Source: UBA9926 sp038131595
GTDB lineage: Bacteria > Pseudomonadota > Gammaproteobacteria > Pseudomonadales > Azotimanducaceae
Assembly: GCA_038131595.1 (NCBI GenBank)
Contig: JAYPPR010000008.1
Coordinates: 1,488,001 to 1,552,000, forward strand
Direction: 5' to 3'
Length of the DNA stretch: 64,000 nt
A program made the translations under genes and the position numbers. The notes under the pieces were generated by a model that ran no database searches, was not told where the DNA came from, and saw only the letters and a program-made list of their open reading frames with translations. This document shows, one piece after another, positions 35,613 through 44,943 of this stretch (positions are counted from its first letter, which is position 1; each line of letters begins with the position of its first letter).

Positions 35613-36992
35613 TTCAGTTCGGCGCTTTTCAGTTGTCTGGATTGCAGCGACGGATGATCGATTCAGAATCTCCAGTCCTTTTAACAGATTCAGCGCCTCA
35701 GTGAGCTGAAAGTCTTCGTTCCAGCGGTTAAGTCTGTCTGCTCGAGACGGGGTTTTGCTCGGTGCGGCATCCGAATCCTCATCCCCTTCTGTTGACGCTT
35801 TTGGGGCCTCGAGATGACCGGGTAGGTCCCTCTCTTGAATGGCGAAAGGATTGCTTTTGACGCGAGTGACCGTCGATCGCTCGACCAAAAGGTCAGGGCG
35901 GATGCCTTCAGCCTGAATCGAGCGACCGTTAGGCGTGAAATACAGCGCCGTGGTCAGCTTGATGGCTTTGTCATTGGTAAGGGGAAGGACCGTTTGTACA
36001 GAGCCTTTTCCGAAAGTAGGCGTACCGATGACCAGCGCTCGCCGGTGATCTTGCAGGGCACCCGCAACAATTTCAGAGGCAGACGCCGAGCCCTCATTGA
36101 TTAACACCACGATCGGTAATTCCGGCATCAGGGTCCGACCGGTTGCTTCATACGTGGCATTCGCAGGATCAAGCCTTCCCTCGGTATAAACGATCGTGCC
36201 CTCATTCAGGAAAAGATCCGATACTGCGACCGCTGCTTGCAACACACCGCCCGGATTATTTCTTAGATCGAGCACAAGGCCTTTGAGTGGAGTGATCTCG
36301 TTCATCTCCACAATGGCCTCGCTTGCCTCCACGCCTGAGTCGGCCTGGAACTGCGCAATCCTTAGGTAACCAAATCCTGGTTCGAGTAGTCTGCTTCGCA
36401 CGCTTGAGACGTTAATGACTTCTCGGGTGAGGGTGACCTCAAGTGGCTGAGACTCTCCCTCGCGGATTACGGTGAGCGTCACGTCGCTACCCGGCTCTCC
36501 TCGCATGACGTCAACCGCCTGGTTCACTCCAATACTGCGGACTGTCTTGCCGTCTAATTCGATAATCACATCCCCTGGTAGAATGCCGGCTCTGGAAGCA
36601 GGCGTGTCATCCATGGGGGTGACCACTTTGATTACGCCATCTTGACGACCGATTTCTATTCCAAGACCGCCGTAGTTACCGGTAGTGGATTCTTGAAGGT
36701 CATCGAAAGACTCTGCATCGAGAAACGCGGAATGCGGATCTAGCTCGGACAAAAGCCCCTTGATGGCCTTCTCCAGTAGCGCTTTGTCGTCAACGTCCTC
36801 GACATACGCGCGGCTGATTCGGTCGAAAGCCTCAGCAAACACCCTCAGTTCATCTAGCGGTAGCTGACCGCGCTGGGTTCCCTGCTCCATTGGTGTCTCG
36901 TCAACCGGACTGATGTCAGCCTGTTCAGCTGCAAAACCATTAGAAGTGGTAAGGCTTAGCAGAAAGAGTAAGAGGAATAGACAAACGTTCAT
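35541..36992 (-). CDS. ctpA: Carboxy-terminal processing protease (S41, CtpA/Prc type)
   Basis: A 483-residue periplasmic protease. It has a signal sequence (LFLLLFLLSLTTSNGFAA), a PDZ domain (YGGLGIEIG...ASRAGILPGDVIIELDG), and the S41 catalytic core with Ser in EGSASASEIVAGAL and Lys in FGKGSVQTVLPL. In Pseudomonas, CtpA degrades murein endopeptidases together with LbcA. The C-terminus carries a Pro-rich repeated tail from a DNA tandem array, unusual for the family. The ATG at 36992 is chosen for the signal peptide; the frame continues to 37163 without better evidence. The usual gpmI-envC-ctpA order is kept. Confidence 0.92.
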   Translation of the reverse strand: MNVCLFLLLFLLSLTTSNGFAAEQADISPVDETPMEQGTQRGQLPLDELRVFAEAFDRISRAYVEDVDDKALLEKAIKGLLSELDPHSAFLDAESFDDLQESTTGNYGGLGIEIGRQDGVIKVVTPMDDTPASRAGILPGDVIIELDGKTVRSIGVNQAVDVMRGEPGSDVTLTVIREGESQPLEVTLTREVINVSSVRSRLLEPGFGYLRIAQFQADSGVEASEAIVEMNEITPLKGLVLDLRNNPGGVLQAAVAVSDLFLNEGTIVYTEGRLDPANATYEATGRTLMPELPIVVLINEGSASASEIVAGALQDHRRALVIGTPTFGKGSVQTVLPLTNDKAIKLTTALYFTPNGRSIQAEGIRPDLLVERSTVTRVKSNPFAIQERDLPGHLEAPKASTEGDEDSDAAPSKTPSRADRLNRWNEDFQLTEALNLLKGLEILNRSSVAAIQTTEKRRTESAKEPSDMKSPQPVKSPQPNKEP

Positions 36993-37035
36993 AGTGGGCT
37001 GCTCTGTCAGATAGGGGATGACGTTGAAGGATAGT

Positions 37036-38196
37036 TTAGCCTTTCTTACGTGCGGGGCGATTAACGGCGCACCAAAGCATTGGGTCAATGGGCTGTCCCG
37101 CAGCTCTGATCTCGAAATAGGTTGTTGGTAGGGGCTGACCACCACTCGTTCCGGTTTCACCAATGATCTGACCCGGATTTACCCACTCTCCAGGCTCGAC
37201 CAGGAGCACCTGGTTGTGACCGTACAAACTCATATAGCCATTGTCGTGGCTGATAATCATCAGAAGCCCAAAGCCCCGTAGCCAATCGGCAAACACGACC
37301 CGACCATAGTGTATGGCTTTAACCGGTGTTCCAAGTTCCGCCTCAATTAATACCCCTGTCCACTTCACGCGACCTTCTGGGCGCAGTTCGCCGAACCGCT
37401 TGATGAGCGGCCCTTCAAGTGGCAGCGCCAGCTGGCCTTTACGGGAGGCAAAAGGGACGACTTCGTTGGGCTGGCCGATGTCGAAGATCGACGCTCGAAG
37501 GGACTCTAGTAGATCAATAAGATCCTGCTCATTGGCGCGCAGTTGGCTTAATCGAGTGTCGATGGAGTCAAACTCTGCGGTATAGCGCGCAACGATCGCC
37601 CTAGCATCGCTGCGTTTCTCTTGCAGCTCATCCCGCTGGACTCGAGCAAGCTCCCGTTGCTCTGCCAGCGCCTTGGTTTCCTCCTGTAATTGAACCTCGC
37701 TGTCAGCGAGTTCAGCGAGCGTCGCCTCGAGCGCGCGCGTTGACTCGAGCCGTGCCTCAGCAAAGTACCCAAAGTAGCGTGCAACGCGCGCAACACTGTT
37801 AGGGTCCTCTTGATTGAGCATGACTTTAAGTGGACTGGTTGCGCCCATGCGTGCTGCCGCGCGAATGTGTTGTTTGACCTGAAGCAGCTCCTCATCACGC
37901 TGCCGTATCAATTCACTTTTATGACCCGTCAATAAGTCGATTTGGGTTTGAGTCTCAGCTTCCCGTTGCTGGGTTCTGCGGAGCTCGGTGACCTGGCGCG
38001 AAACCGCCGCATCGGCTTTGGAAAGCGCCAGCTCAGTTTCAGTAAGCGCGGTCCGAGATGCGCGCCATGTCGTCTCGATGTTCTTTAGTGTTTCGCGAAG
38101 CGCAGATAATTCGTTTTCTACATCAGTCTCTTCAGAGGCGCTCAGTGAGCCGATGAGACCAAGGTTGAGAAACAACCAAACAATCGATAGCCGCAT
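37036..38196 (-). CDS. envC: Murein hydrolase activator EnvC
   Basis: A 386-residue exported protein. It has a signal sequence (LSIVWLFLNLGLIGSLSA), a long coiled coil over about residues 20-250, and a C-terminal LytM/M23 domain (VKAIHYGRVVFADWLRGFG...SHDNGYMSLYGHN...). The last M23 ligand motif HxH reads TYFEIR, so the zinc site is incomplete, as expected for EnvC, which does not cleave peptidoglycan but activates AmiA/AmiB amidases at the septum. It is followed by ctpA and preceded by gpmI on the same strand. Confidence 0.93.
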   Translation of the reverse strand: MRLSIVWLFLNLGLIGSLSASEETDVENELSALRETLKNIETTWRASRTALTETELALSKADAAVSRQVTELRRTQQREAETQTQIDLLTGHKSELIRQRDEELLQVKQHIRAAARMGATSPLKVMLNQEDPNSVARVARYFGYFAEARLESTRALEATLAELADSEVQLQEETKALAEQRELARVQRDELQEKRSDARAIVARYTAEFDSIDTRLSQLRANEQDLIDLLESLRASIFDIGQPNEVVPFASRKGQLALPLEGPLIKRFGELRPEGRVKWTGVLIEAELGTPVKAIHYGRVVFADWLRGFGLLMIISHDNGYMSLYGHNQVLLVEPGEWVNPGQIIGETGTSGGQPLPTTYFEIRAAGQPIDPMLWCAVNRPARKKG

Positions 38197-38208
38197 GACC
38201 GTCAGGCG

Positions 38209-39759
38209 CTAGGACGCTGCATGCACTGTTGATGCCGGCGCGAGCAAATTCTGCCCGGTCATTTCTGCAGGTGGCCCAATATCCATCAAGTGAAGCAGCG
38301 TAGGCGCAATGTCACTAAGAACGCCACCTGATCGAATCATGACGTCTTGTTCTCCCACATAGAATAAGGGCACCAATTCGGAAGTATGGGCGGTGTGTGG
38401 TTGTCCGCTTTCCATATCGAGCATGGACTCACAGTTGCCATGATCGGCGGTGATCAGCGCTTGTCCTTTTGAATCTTGAACCGCTTGAATGACTTCGCCT
38501 AGGCACTGATCCAGACACTCAACCGCCTCGATCGCAGCCTCTAGGTTGCCGGTGTGCCCGACCATATCGCCGTTCGCGTAATTGCAAACAATGAGATCGT
38601 ATTGACCTGATCGTATGGCGCTAGTCAGTTGCCTTGTCACTTCGGGCGCGCTCATCGATGGCTGCATGTCATAGGTTTTGACATCCGGCGAAGGGATAAG
38701 CTTGCGATCTTCGCCGGGAAATGGGGTCTCTTCACCGCATGAAAAGAAAAACGTTACATGCGCATATTTTTCAGTTTCGGCAATTCTGAGCTGTGTCTTT
38801 CCGTTGCTGGCGAGGTACTCGCCTAATCCGTTCCTAGGTCGCTCGGGAGGGAATGCCACCGGTAGGCCAAACTGTTCTGAATATTCTGTTAAGCATATGA
38901 ACTGAGCGAGCCGAGGGCGGCTCTCCCGCTCGAACCCATCGAAAGCATCAAGGGCAATCGCTTGAGTGATTTCGCGTGCTCTGTCGGCACGAAAGTTTGC
39001 AAAGATGACACTATCACCAGACCGAATGGTTAGGGGCTCGGAAGATTCACCGATGATGGTTGGTTCCATGAATTCATCGGTTTCGCCTCGGTCGTAAGCA
39101 GCCTTCAGCGCGGTCAGTCCATCTGGATACCGGAACGAAGCCTTGCCCTCGGTGAGTAACTCATAGGCTTTTTGTACGCGATCCCAGCGATTGTCTCGGT
39201 CCATCGCATAGAAACGACCGCACAGTGAGCCAAGCCTGATATGTTCGCGGGCACCAATGTGATCGCTCAGTGCGCGAAGCGACTCTGCTGCCGATTGCGG
39301 TGGCACATCGCGTCCGTCTAAAAAGGCGTGGACCACAATGTTGGAAGTGTTTTGTTCATCGGCGAGATCTATCAGCGCGAACAATTGGTCCTGGTGGCTG
39401 TGCACACCCCCATCTGACAGCATGCCCAAAATGTGAACGGTGTTGTCTGTGGCATTGATGGCTGATAGCAATGCACGGTTCTGATTGATGCTGCCGTCTG
39501 CAATGGCCTGGTTGATTCGGGTGAAATCCTGGTGGACCACGCGTCCAGCGCCGAGATTCATGTGACCAACCTCAGAGTTGCCCATTTGCCCGGCCGGCAA
39601 GCCGACGTCTAGTCCTGAGCCTGAAATGAGTCCCCAAGGTCCGTCCCGTAGGCGATCAATGTGGGGCGTGTTTGCTAACGCGATCGCGTTATTTTCGGTT
39701 TCTTCTCGGTGCCCGAAGCCATCGAGAATAATGAGGGTGGTGGTTTGCTTTTGATTCAT
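38209..39759 (-). CDS. gpmI: 2,3-bisphosphoglycerate-independent phosphoglycerate mutase
   Basis: A 516-residue iPGM that interconverts 3- and 2-phosphoglycerate. It has the metal-binding ILDGFGHR near the start, the catalytic Ser in GQMGNSEVGHMNLGAGR, HAFLDGRDVPP, and the C-terminal phosphatase-domain ligands in NYANGDMVGHTGN and TADHGNCESM. The ATG at 39759 matches the family start (a frame extends to 39819). It is divergently placed from the rhodanese-grxC-secB operon. Confidence 0.96.
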   Translation of the reverse strand: MNQKQTTTLIILDGFGHREETENNAIALANTPHIDRLRDGPWGLISGSGLDVGLPAGQMGNSEVGHMNLGAGRVVHQDFTRINQAIADGSINQNRALLSAINATDNTVHILGMLSDGGVHSHQDQLFALIDLADEQNTSNIVVHAFLDGRDVPPQSAAESLRALSDHIGAREHIRLGSLCGRFYAMDRDNRWDRVQKAYELLTEGKASFRYPDGLTALKAAYDRGETDEFMEPTIIGESSEPLTIRSGDSVIFANFRADRAREITQAIALDAFDGFERESRPRLAQFICLTEYSEQFGLPVAFPPERPRNGLGEYLASNGKTQLRIAETEKYAHVTFFFSCGEETPFPGEDRKLIPSPDVKTYDMQPSMSAPEVTRQLTSAIRSGQYDLIVCNYANGDMVGHTGNLEAAIEAVECLDQCLGEVIQAVQDSKGQALITADHGNCESMLDMESGQPHTAHTSELVPLFYVGEQDVMIRSGGVLSDIAPTLLHLMDIGPPAEMTGQNLLAPASTVHAAS

Positions 39760-39854
39760 AAGGCACTCAAACCAAAAAGCGCATGTTAGCGCGTTCTCGA
39801 CAGGCATGAAATAAAACACGAATTTGTTCGTGCGGAGCTAGCCGCTCATGCGTG

Positions 39855-39860
39855 TATAAT
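39855..39860 (+). promoter_or_regulatory. Probable -10 box of the rhodanese-grxC-secB operon
   Basis: A perfect TATAAT preceded by GTG lies 26 bp before the rhodanese ATG. No good -35 hexamer at standard spacing is visible, so the assignment rests on the -10 alone. Confidence 0.4.
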
Positions 39861-39885
39861 CGCAGGTTTTCGACGAGCAGCTCCC

Positions 39886-40302
39886 ATGGATCGCTTCTTT
39901 GAATTTATCGGCAATCACCCGATTTTGGTGTCTGCATTTGTGTTTTTTCTTGTCGCGCTTATTGTGACGGAGAGAAGAAAAGGCGGGCAGAGTGTGACGA
40001 CCCAAGAATTAGTCAGGATGACCAACCATGAGTCCGCTGTGTTGGTCGACTTGAGAGATCGCAACGAATTTTCTCGCGGGCACATTACAGGCGCGATCAA
40101 TGTTCCTTATTCGACATTCTCTCAGCGGATAGAAGAACTCCAAAAACATCGTGACAAGCCGGTGATCCTGATTTGTAAGATTGGGCAGCACTCGAGTGCT
40201 GCAGGGAGCCAGTTAATTAAAAATGGGTTCCAAGACGTCAGGCGATTATCTGGTGGGATGACTGAATGGACGGGATCTAATTTACCCGTGGTCAAGGGAT
40301 AG
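39886..40302 (+). CDS. yibN: Membrane-anchored rhodanese (YibN-like)
   Basis: A 138-residue protein with an N-terminal membrane helix (about 10-28) and one rhodanese domain (about 40-136). The active-site loop is CKIGQHS with the sulfur-accepting C97; VDLRDRNEFSRGHI is the CH2A-type motif. It may transfer sulfane sulfur at the membrane. It starts the conserved gene group yibN-grxC-secB; the gap to grxC is 3 bp. Confidence 0.92.
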   Translation: MDRFFEFIGNHPILVSAFVFFLVALIVTERRKGGQSVTTQELVRMTNHESAVLVDLRDRNEFSRGHITGAINVPYSTFSQRIEELQKHRDKPVILICKIGQHSSAAGSQLIKNGFQDVRRLSGGMTEWTGSNLPVVKG

Positions 40303-40305
40303 AAG

Positions 40306-40572
40306 ATGGCTGAAATCACCATCTATACCACGCGGTTCTGCCCTTTTTGCATTCGCGCAAAGATGCTGCTTGAACACAAATCTCAGGCCTATGATGAGAT
40401 TCCCGTGGATGGCGACCGGGTTCGCAGGGCTGAAATGGAGCGGCTATCTGGGCGACACACGGTTCCGCAGATTTGGATCAATCAGCAGCATGTGGGCGGT
40501 TGTGATGAGCTGTTTGCGCTTGAAGCAAATGGCGAACTAGATTCACTAATAAAGGGGCACGATCATGAGTGA
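40306..40572 (+). CDS. grxC: Glutaredoxin 3
   Basis: An 88-residue dithiol glutaredoxin with active site CPFC (C12, C15), the cis-Pro region HTVPQIWIN and the glutathione-binding GGCDEL. It reduces disulfides and mixed glutathione disulfides in the cytoplasm. Its stop overlaps the secB start by 8 bp. The same three-gene order is seen in many gammaproteobacteria; gpsA, often fourth, is missing here. Confidence 0.95.
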   Translation: MAEITIYTTRFCPFCIRAKMLLEHKSQAYDEIPVDGDRVRRAEMERLSGRHTVPQIWINQQHVGGCDELFALEANGELDSLIKGHDHE

Positions 40573-41026
40573 AGCCGACAGTCAGCAGCCGAAATTTGCC
40601 ATTCAACGGGTATACGTCAAAGACATTTCGTTTGAATCACCTGGCGCGCCAGATACCTTCAGAATCCAAGGAAAGCCCTCGGTAAACCTTGATCTCAACA
40701 CAAAGAACCAATCGCTTGAGGACGGACTTTGGGAGGTGGTGTTGACATTGACCATCACGGCCAAAGCGGAGGATGAGCGAACCCTTTACCTGGCAGAGGT
40801 CCAGCAGGCAGGCATCTTTGAGATCGCAGGACTCGAGGGCGAAATGACTGAGCAAACCCTGGCCAGTTTGTGCCCTAGCATTTTATTCCCCTACGCCCGG
40901 GAAAATATCGATAGCCTGATCACAAAGGGCACTTTCCCTCCACTGATGCTTGCACCCGTTAATTTCGACGCGCTGTATGAGCAAGCCAAGCTCGCGCGTG
41001 AGCGTCAGGACGCCTCGGTACAGTAG
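40565..41026 (+). CDS. secB: Protein-export chaperone SecB
   Basis: A 153-residue SecB: FAIQRVYVKDISFESPGAP at the start, NLDLNTKN, and the C-terminal ILFPYARE and FPPLMLAPVNFDALY. The tetramer holds preproteins unfolded and delivers them to SecA. All family signatures are intact. It overlaps grxC by 8 bp and is the last gene of its operon; no hairpin terminator is evident in the following 130 bp before convergent trmL. Confidence 0.96.
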   Translation: MSEADSQQPKFAIQRVYVKDISFESPGAPDTFRIQGKPSVNLDLNTKNQSLEDGLWEVVLTLTITAKAEDERTLYLAEVQQAGIFEIAGLEGEMTEQTLASLCPSILFPYARENIDSLITKGTFPPLMLAPVNFDALYEQAKLARERQDASVQ

Positions 41027-41162
41027 TGCGCTAAAGGGTGGTTGGGACGGATGTAAGCCCGGCTGATTATCGCTAGCCTGCTATTGATTGTGGACGAGTG
41101 ATTGTAGACGAGGTTTGCCAGTGTCGGTTCTTGGACCGGGCTGTAGACGGCCAGAGGAAGGG

Positions 41163-41630
41163 CTACGTGCTTGCACCCACGCACCCAAATTGCCGCCAGG
41201 CCTGAAACGCGACAATGGCTACCGCGTTGGAAAGGTTGAGAGACCGACTACTGGGCTGCATCGGAATCCGCATAACGTCATCAAACGCGTTTGAAAACAG
41301 CAATGGTTCAGGGATGCCGCGCGTTTCCGGTCCAAATACGAGCAGATCATTCGTTTGAAAATCGAACGAATCTAAGCGAGCAGTCCCTTTCGTCGAAATG
41401 CCGATAACCCGGGAGGGGGCAATGGCGCTTACGGCCGCGCTGAAATCTTGATGAATCTGTACAGCTGCGTACTCCTGGTAGTCCAGGGCTGCGCGACGAA
41501 GTAACTTCTCATCCATCGAAAAACCGAGCGGTTCAATGAGATGGAGCGGCACGCCAAAGTTGGCGCACAGTCTGATGATGTTGCCGGTATTGGGTGGAAT
41601 TTCAGGCTCAAACAGCGCGATTGAGAACAC
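41163..41630 (-). CDS. trmL: tRNA (cytidine(34)-2'-O)-methyltransferase TrmL
   Basis: A 155-residue SPOUT methyltransferase (YibK/TrmL). The N-terminus ALFEPEIPPNTGNIIRLCAN is diagnostic; the trefoil-knot SAM site is formed by LLVFGPETRGIP and RIPMQPSSRSLNLSNAVAI. It methylates the wobble base of tRNA-Leu isoacceptors. The start is a GTG at 41630. The position between secB and ntrC is the same as in Pseudomonas. Confidence 0.95.
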   Translation of the reverse strand: MFSIALFEPEIPPNTGNIIRLCANFGVPLHLIEPLGFSMDEKLLRRAALDYQEYAAVQIHQDFSAAVSAIAPSRVIGISTKGTARLDSFDFQTNDLLVFGPETRGIPEPLLFSNAFDDVMRIPMQPSSRSLNLSNAVAIVAFQAWRQFGCVGAST

Positions 41631-41649
41631 AGTGAGTCCCAGCTAGCCC

Positions 41650-43083
41650 TCAGGCGTCGCTGGCGTCTCCCTGATCCATCCCCAACTCTTGCATCTTCCG
41701 GGTCAAGGTGTTCCTGCCCCAGCCGAGCAGTAAGGACGCATCCCGTTTACGGCCTGCGGTCTCGTCAAGCGCGGCTTCGATCATGATTCGCTCAAATAGA
41801 GGTTGCGCTTCTGTGAGTAATCCGTCCCCTGAAAACGTTCGTGACTTCAGCTTTGCCTGCGCCCATTTTCGGAGTTGCCGGTCCCAAGATTGATCCGAGT
41901 GCTCGGTTTGTTCCGTGTTGGAGCGCAATTCAAGTGGTAAATCGTCCAGCAGTACTTCTCGTCCAGTTGCCATAACCGTGATCCACCGAGAGAAGTTCTC
42001 CAACTGGCGCACATTTCCTTGCCAGGGCAGGCTGACCAAGAAGTTCATCGTGTCCTCGGGAATCACTTTCATTTCCTCTCCTAATTCGCGAGCCGCTTCC
42101 GCGAGGAAGTGCTCAAGGAGCGTCGGAATATCCTCGCTGCGATCACAGAGATTAGGCAGGTGAATCCGTATCACGTTGAGGCGATGAAAGAGGTCCTCCC
42201 TAAAACGATTATCGCTCACCAGTGTCTCAAGGTTTTGGTGAGTGGCCGCGATAATTCTCACATCGGCCTCTAGCGGCTCGTGCCCTCCTACGCGGTAGTA
42301 CTTTCCGTCAGAGAGCACCCGTAGGAGTCTGGTTTGGGCCTCCGCTGGCATGTCGCCAATTTCATCTAGGAAAAGCGTGCCTCCTCGCGCTTGCTCAAAG
42401 CGCCCAACTCTCGCCTGGTTCGCGCCAGTGAAAGCCCCTTTTTCGTGGCCAAATAATTCAGATTCGATCAGGTCCTGGGGAATGGCAGCCATATTGAGTG
42501 CGACAAAGGGGCCGTCTTTTCTCATGCTGTGACGATGCAGCGCGTTGGCGACAAGCTCTTTACCCGTACCCGATTGACCATTGATCAACACGGTAACGTT
42601 GGATTTAGATAGGCGGCCGATGGCTCTGAAGACCTCTTGCATCGCCGGTGCCTTACCAATGATTTCCGCTGGCTGTTGTTGCGGCTGGGCTGCGGGACTT
42701 GACGTTGCTCGGGTATGTTCGATGAGAGCGCGCTTGACGATCGATACTGCCTCATCCACCTCGAAGGGTTTGGGTATGTACTCGAAGGCGCCGCCCTGGA
42801 TCGAAGCAACCGCGCTATCGAGATCGGAGTGAGCCGTCATGACGATGACAGGAAGGTCAGGGTGCTGCTCTCTCAATTGCGATAGCAGCGCAAGCCCGTC
42901 CATGCCGCCCATGCGAATGTCACTGACAACAACGTCGGGTTGACCCGAATCCATCTCTGTCAACAGATCCTCAGCCGATTCAAAGCAGGTCACGTTGATA
43001 CCCTCTTTTGACAGTGCTTTGTCGAGCACCCACCGGATCGATTTTTCGTCGTCCGCAACCCAAACGCGATTGGCTGTACTCAT
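41650..43083 (-). CDS. ntrC: Nitrogen regulation response regulator NtrC
   Basis: A 477-residue sigma-54 activator. The receiver domain has phospho-acceptor D55 (VVSDIRMGG); the AAA+ domain has Walker A NGQSGTGKELVA, the sigma-54-contact loop GAFTGA and Walker B TLFLDEIGDMP; the C-terminal Fis-type helix-turn-helix is LLGWGRNTLTRKMQELG. It activates nitrogen-limitation genes when phosphorylated by NtrB. It overlaps ntrB by 4 bp. Matching palindromes lie upstream of ntrB and of the type II glutamine synthetase gene. Confidence 0.96.
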   Translation of the reverse strand: MSTANRVWVADDEKSIRWVLDKALSKEGINVTCFESAEDLLTEMDSGQPDVVVSDIRMGGMDGLALLSQLREQHPDLPVIVMTAHSDLDSAVASIQGGAFEYIPKPFEVDEAVSIVKRALIEHTRATSSPAAQPQQQPAEIIGKAPAMQEVFRAIGRLSKSNVTVLINGQSGTGKELVANALHRHSMRKDGPFVALNMAAIPQDLIESELFGHEKGAFTGANQARVGRFEQARGGTLFLDEIGDMPAEAQTRLLRVLSDGKYYRVGGHEPLEADVRIIAATHQNLETLVSDNRFREDLFHRLNVIRIHLPNLCDRSEDIPTLLEHFLAEAARELGEEMKVIPEDTMNFLVSLPWQGNVRQLENFSRWITVMATGREVLLDDLPLELRSNTEQTEHSDQSWDRQLRKWAQAKLKSRTFSGDGLLTEAQPLFERIMIEAALDETAGRKRDASLLLGWGRNTLTRKMQELGMDQGDASDA

Positions 43084-44192
43084 GACGTGGCTATCTCCAA
43101 AGGAATAATAATGGTGAATTCAGTGTGTCCTGGCTCAGAGTTAAGCTCGATGACACCTCTATGCTGATGGATGATCGTATGCGCGAGACTGAGTCCTAAC
43201 CCTGTTCCTGAGGGCCGTCCCGATATCATGGGAAGGAAGAGGTGGTCCTTCAGATGCGTGGGTATACCAGGCCCGTTATCAATGATTTGGATGCGCAGTA
43301 CGTTTCTGTGCCTAAGCCCGGCAATGGTGAATTGGCGTTCGGTCCTCGTCTTTAGGACCATCCGCGCGTTATCTCTTTTGTCCATGGCTTGCATGGCGTT
43401 GCGGAGAATATTGAGTATCGCCTGGAACATTAGGTCGCCGTCGATGAGCAACTCAGGAATGCTCGGATCGTAATCACGGGTCACTTCAAGGGGGTAGTCC
43501 ACCTCAAGTTCAATGAGTCGCCGGACTTTTTCCAGGATCTCGTGGATGTTACCCGGTGCCATGGTTGATGGGGTGTTGGGGCCAAGCATCCGATCAACCA
43601 GTGTTTTCAGTCGATCGGTCTCCTCGATGATGATCTCGGTATATTCGTTGAGGCTGGGGTCGGGTAGCTCTGCTGCCAGAAGCTGCGCTGAGCCGCGAAT
43701 GCCTCCCAGCGGGTTTTTGATCTCGTGGGCCACCCCGCGCATGATCTGACGAGTCGCCGCTTGCTGCTCACGCGTAAGGGCGTCTCGGTCGATTCTTAAA
43801 TAGCGGTCGATAGGCGTGAGCTCTATAAGCAGCCTTGGCCACTCATTATCTGAGATGGGCGTGATGGTGAAGTCAACGGTGACGCTATTCGATCCAGCGA
43901 GGTGAATCTGGTTTTGTCTCTTGGTGTAGATCTGGTCCGTTTGGAGTGATTCGTACAGCAAAGACTCAACGTCTTTCCAGCCAGGAAGCTTGGCTGGAAG
44001 CTTCTGCCCGAGTACCTGCTTCTCGGATAGGTCGAGCAGGCTTTCGGCAGCCTGATTAATGAGCATGACCTCCAGCTCATGATTCAAAAGCACGATGGCA
44101 GTATTCAAGCTATTAATAACGACTTGTTGCACAGGCTCAGATCTCGGTGAAGGTGGCGCGTCTGTGTCGGGTTTCGTGTGAACGTTCATCAC
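43080..44192 (-). CDS. ntrB: Nitrogen regulation histidine kinase NtrB
   Basis: A 370-residue soluble kinase/phosphatase. It has an N-terminal PAS domain (about 24-130, NTAIVLLNHELEVMLINQAAE), the H-box GVAHEIKNPLGGIRGSAQLL and ATPase motifs NILRNAMQAMD, DNGPGIP and GTGLGLSLAH. It phosphorylates NtrC under nitrogen limitation and, with PII, dephosphorylates it when nitrogen is plentiful. The start lies about 95 bp after an NtrC palindrome, suggesting autoregulation. Confidence 0.95.
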   Translation of the reverse strand: MMNVHTKPDTDAPPSPRSEPVQQVVINSLNTAIVLLNHELEVMLINQAAESLLDLSEKQVLGQKLPAKLPGWKDVESLLYESLQTDQIYTKRQNQIHLAGSNSVTVDFTITPISDNEWPRLLIELTPIDRYLRIDRDALTREQQAATRQIMRGVAHEIKNPLGGIRGSAQLLAAELPDPSLNEYTEIIIEETDRLKTLVDRMLGPNTPSTMAPGNIHEILEKVRRLIELEVDYPLEVTRDYDPSIPELLIDGDLMFQAILNILRNAMQAMDKRDNARMVLKTRTERQFTIAGLRHRNVLRIQIIDNGPGIPTHLKDHLFLPMISGRPSGTGLGLSLAHTIIHQHRGVIELNSEPGHTEFTIIIPLEIATS

Positions 44193-44285
44193 CCAACAGG
44201 AGCAAGATCCGCACCAATTCGAGTGCGAAAATGTCCTCTTGGATCCCTGAAAATCAGGGGTTTAGCGATGGGATTAATAGTTTAG

Positions 44286-44302
44286 CGCACCATTATGGTG
44301 CG
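44286..44302. promoter_or_regulatory. NtrC-binding palindrome upstream of ntrB
   Basis: CGCACC-ATTAT-GGTGCG, a perfect 6-5-6 dyad that differs from the enterobacterial NtrC consensus TGCACC-N5-GGTGCA only at the outer bases. It lies about 95-110 bp upstream of the ntrB start, in the gap after the preceding gene. Confidence 0.8.
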
Positions 44303-44304
44303 TA

Positions 44305-44697
44305 CTACTGGGCGCGTTGTGGCAGATACCTACGCACATCGAGAAAAAGGGGCGCTGAGCCGCTAATGATGGTGCTCTCATTGCGATCGGTGAGGGCTAA
44401 GTCGAATCGATGCTGGCCCCGTGGCACATCTTGTAGCACAACCCGTCCAGGCATGACTCGTTGCAGCGGCTTGCCATCTATCCGGATCCACAAGCGCTGT
44501 GAAGCATCAATCTCGAGGTCAGCGTGGACAAAAAACGTCAGTTGTCCACCGGTTGCTTGAACCCGAGGGCCGGGTTGCTGACTCGTTAGCACGAGATAGT
44601 TCGCTGGGTTATGCGCCTCTCGGCTCTGGTCCCCAAGGACCGCAGGTGAGGTCAAGCAGGCGATACCGCATAACAGAATCGTTACCAGAGGATGCAA
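44305..44697 (-). CDS. Hypothetical exported protein upstream of ntrBC
   Basis: A 130-residue protein with a signal sequence (VTILLCGIACLTSPAVLG) and a beta-rich mature part. The segment RLWIRIDGKPLQRVMPGRV followed by VPRGQHRFDLALTD is reminiscent of the C-terminal half of small exported proteins found beside ntrB in Pseudomonas (DUF4124 neighbours), but the Cys-containing DUF4124 part is not seen. The TTG start follows GGAGG at suitable spacing. Same strand as ntrBC, with an NtrC palindrome in between. Function unknown. Confidence 0.7.
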   Translation of the reverse strand: MHPLVTILLCGIACLTSPAVLGDQSREAHNPANYLVLTSQQPGPRVQATGGQLTFFVHADLEIDASQRLWIRIDGKPLQRVMPGRVVLQDVPRGQHRFDLALTDRNESTIISGSAPLFLDVRRYLPQRAQ

Positions 44698-44943
44698 TAT
44701 CGCCTCCGATCAGGATTGATGTCGTTCATAAAAGTCTACTGACTGGTTCCTCGGTTGCAACTAAGTGGAAGCTGCAATGCGCAACCGATCCATGATCTGA
44801 CGATTGCGGTGAAGCGCAACCGATTGGCGCTAACGATAAGAGGCTATGGCTGGCCAATCATCAGGGGTGCGAACCGCTGGTTCGAAGAACGACAAAGCCC
44901 TTTTAATGACCTCGCATGGGATAAAGGTCATTTGGAAAGCCAT

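Noticed and set aside
37036..38196. EnvC as another unexpected dead enzyme
   Set aside because: Loss of zinc ligands in its LytM domain is normal for EnvC, which works as an activator.
41088..41294. Open frame of 68 codons between secB and trmL
   Set aside because: It largely overlaps trmL in antisense and has no support of its own.
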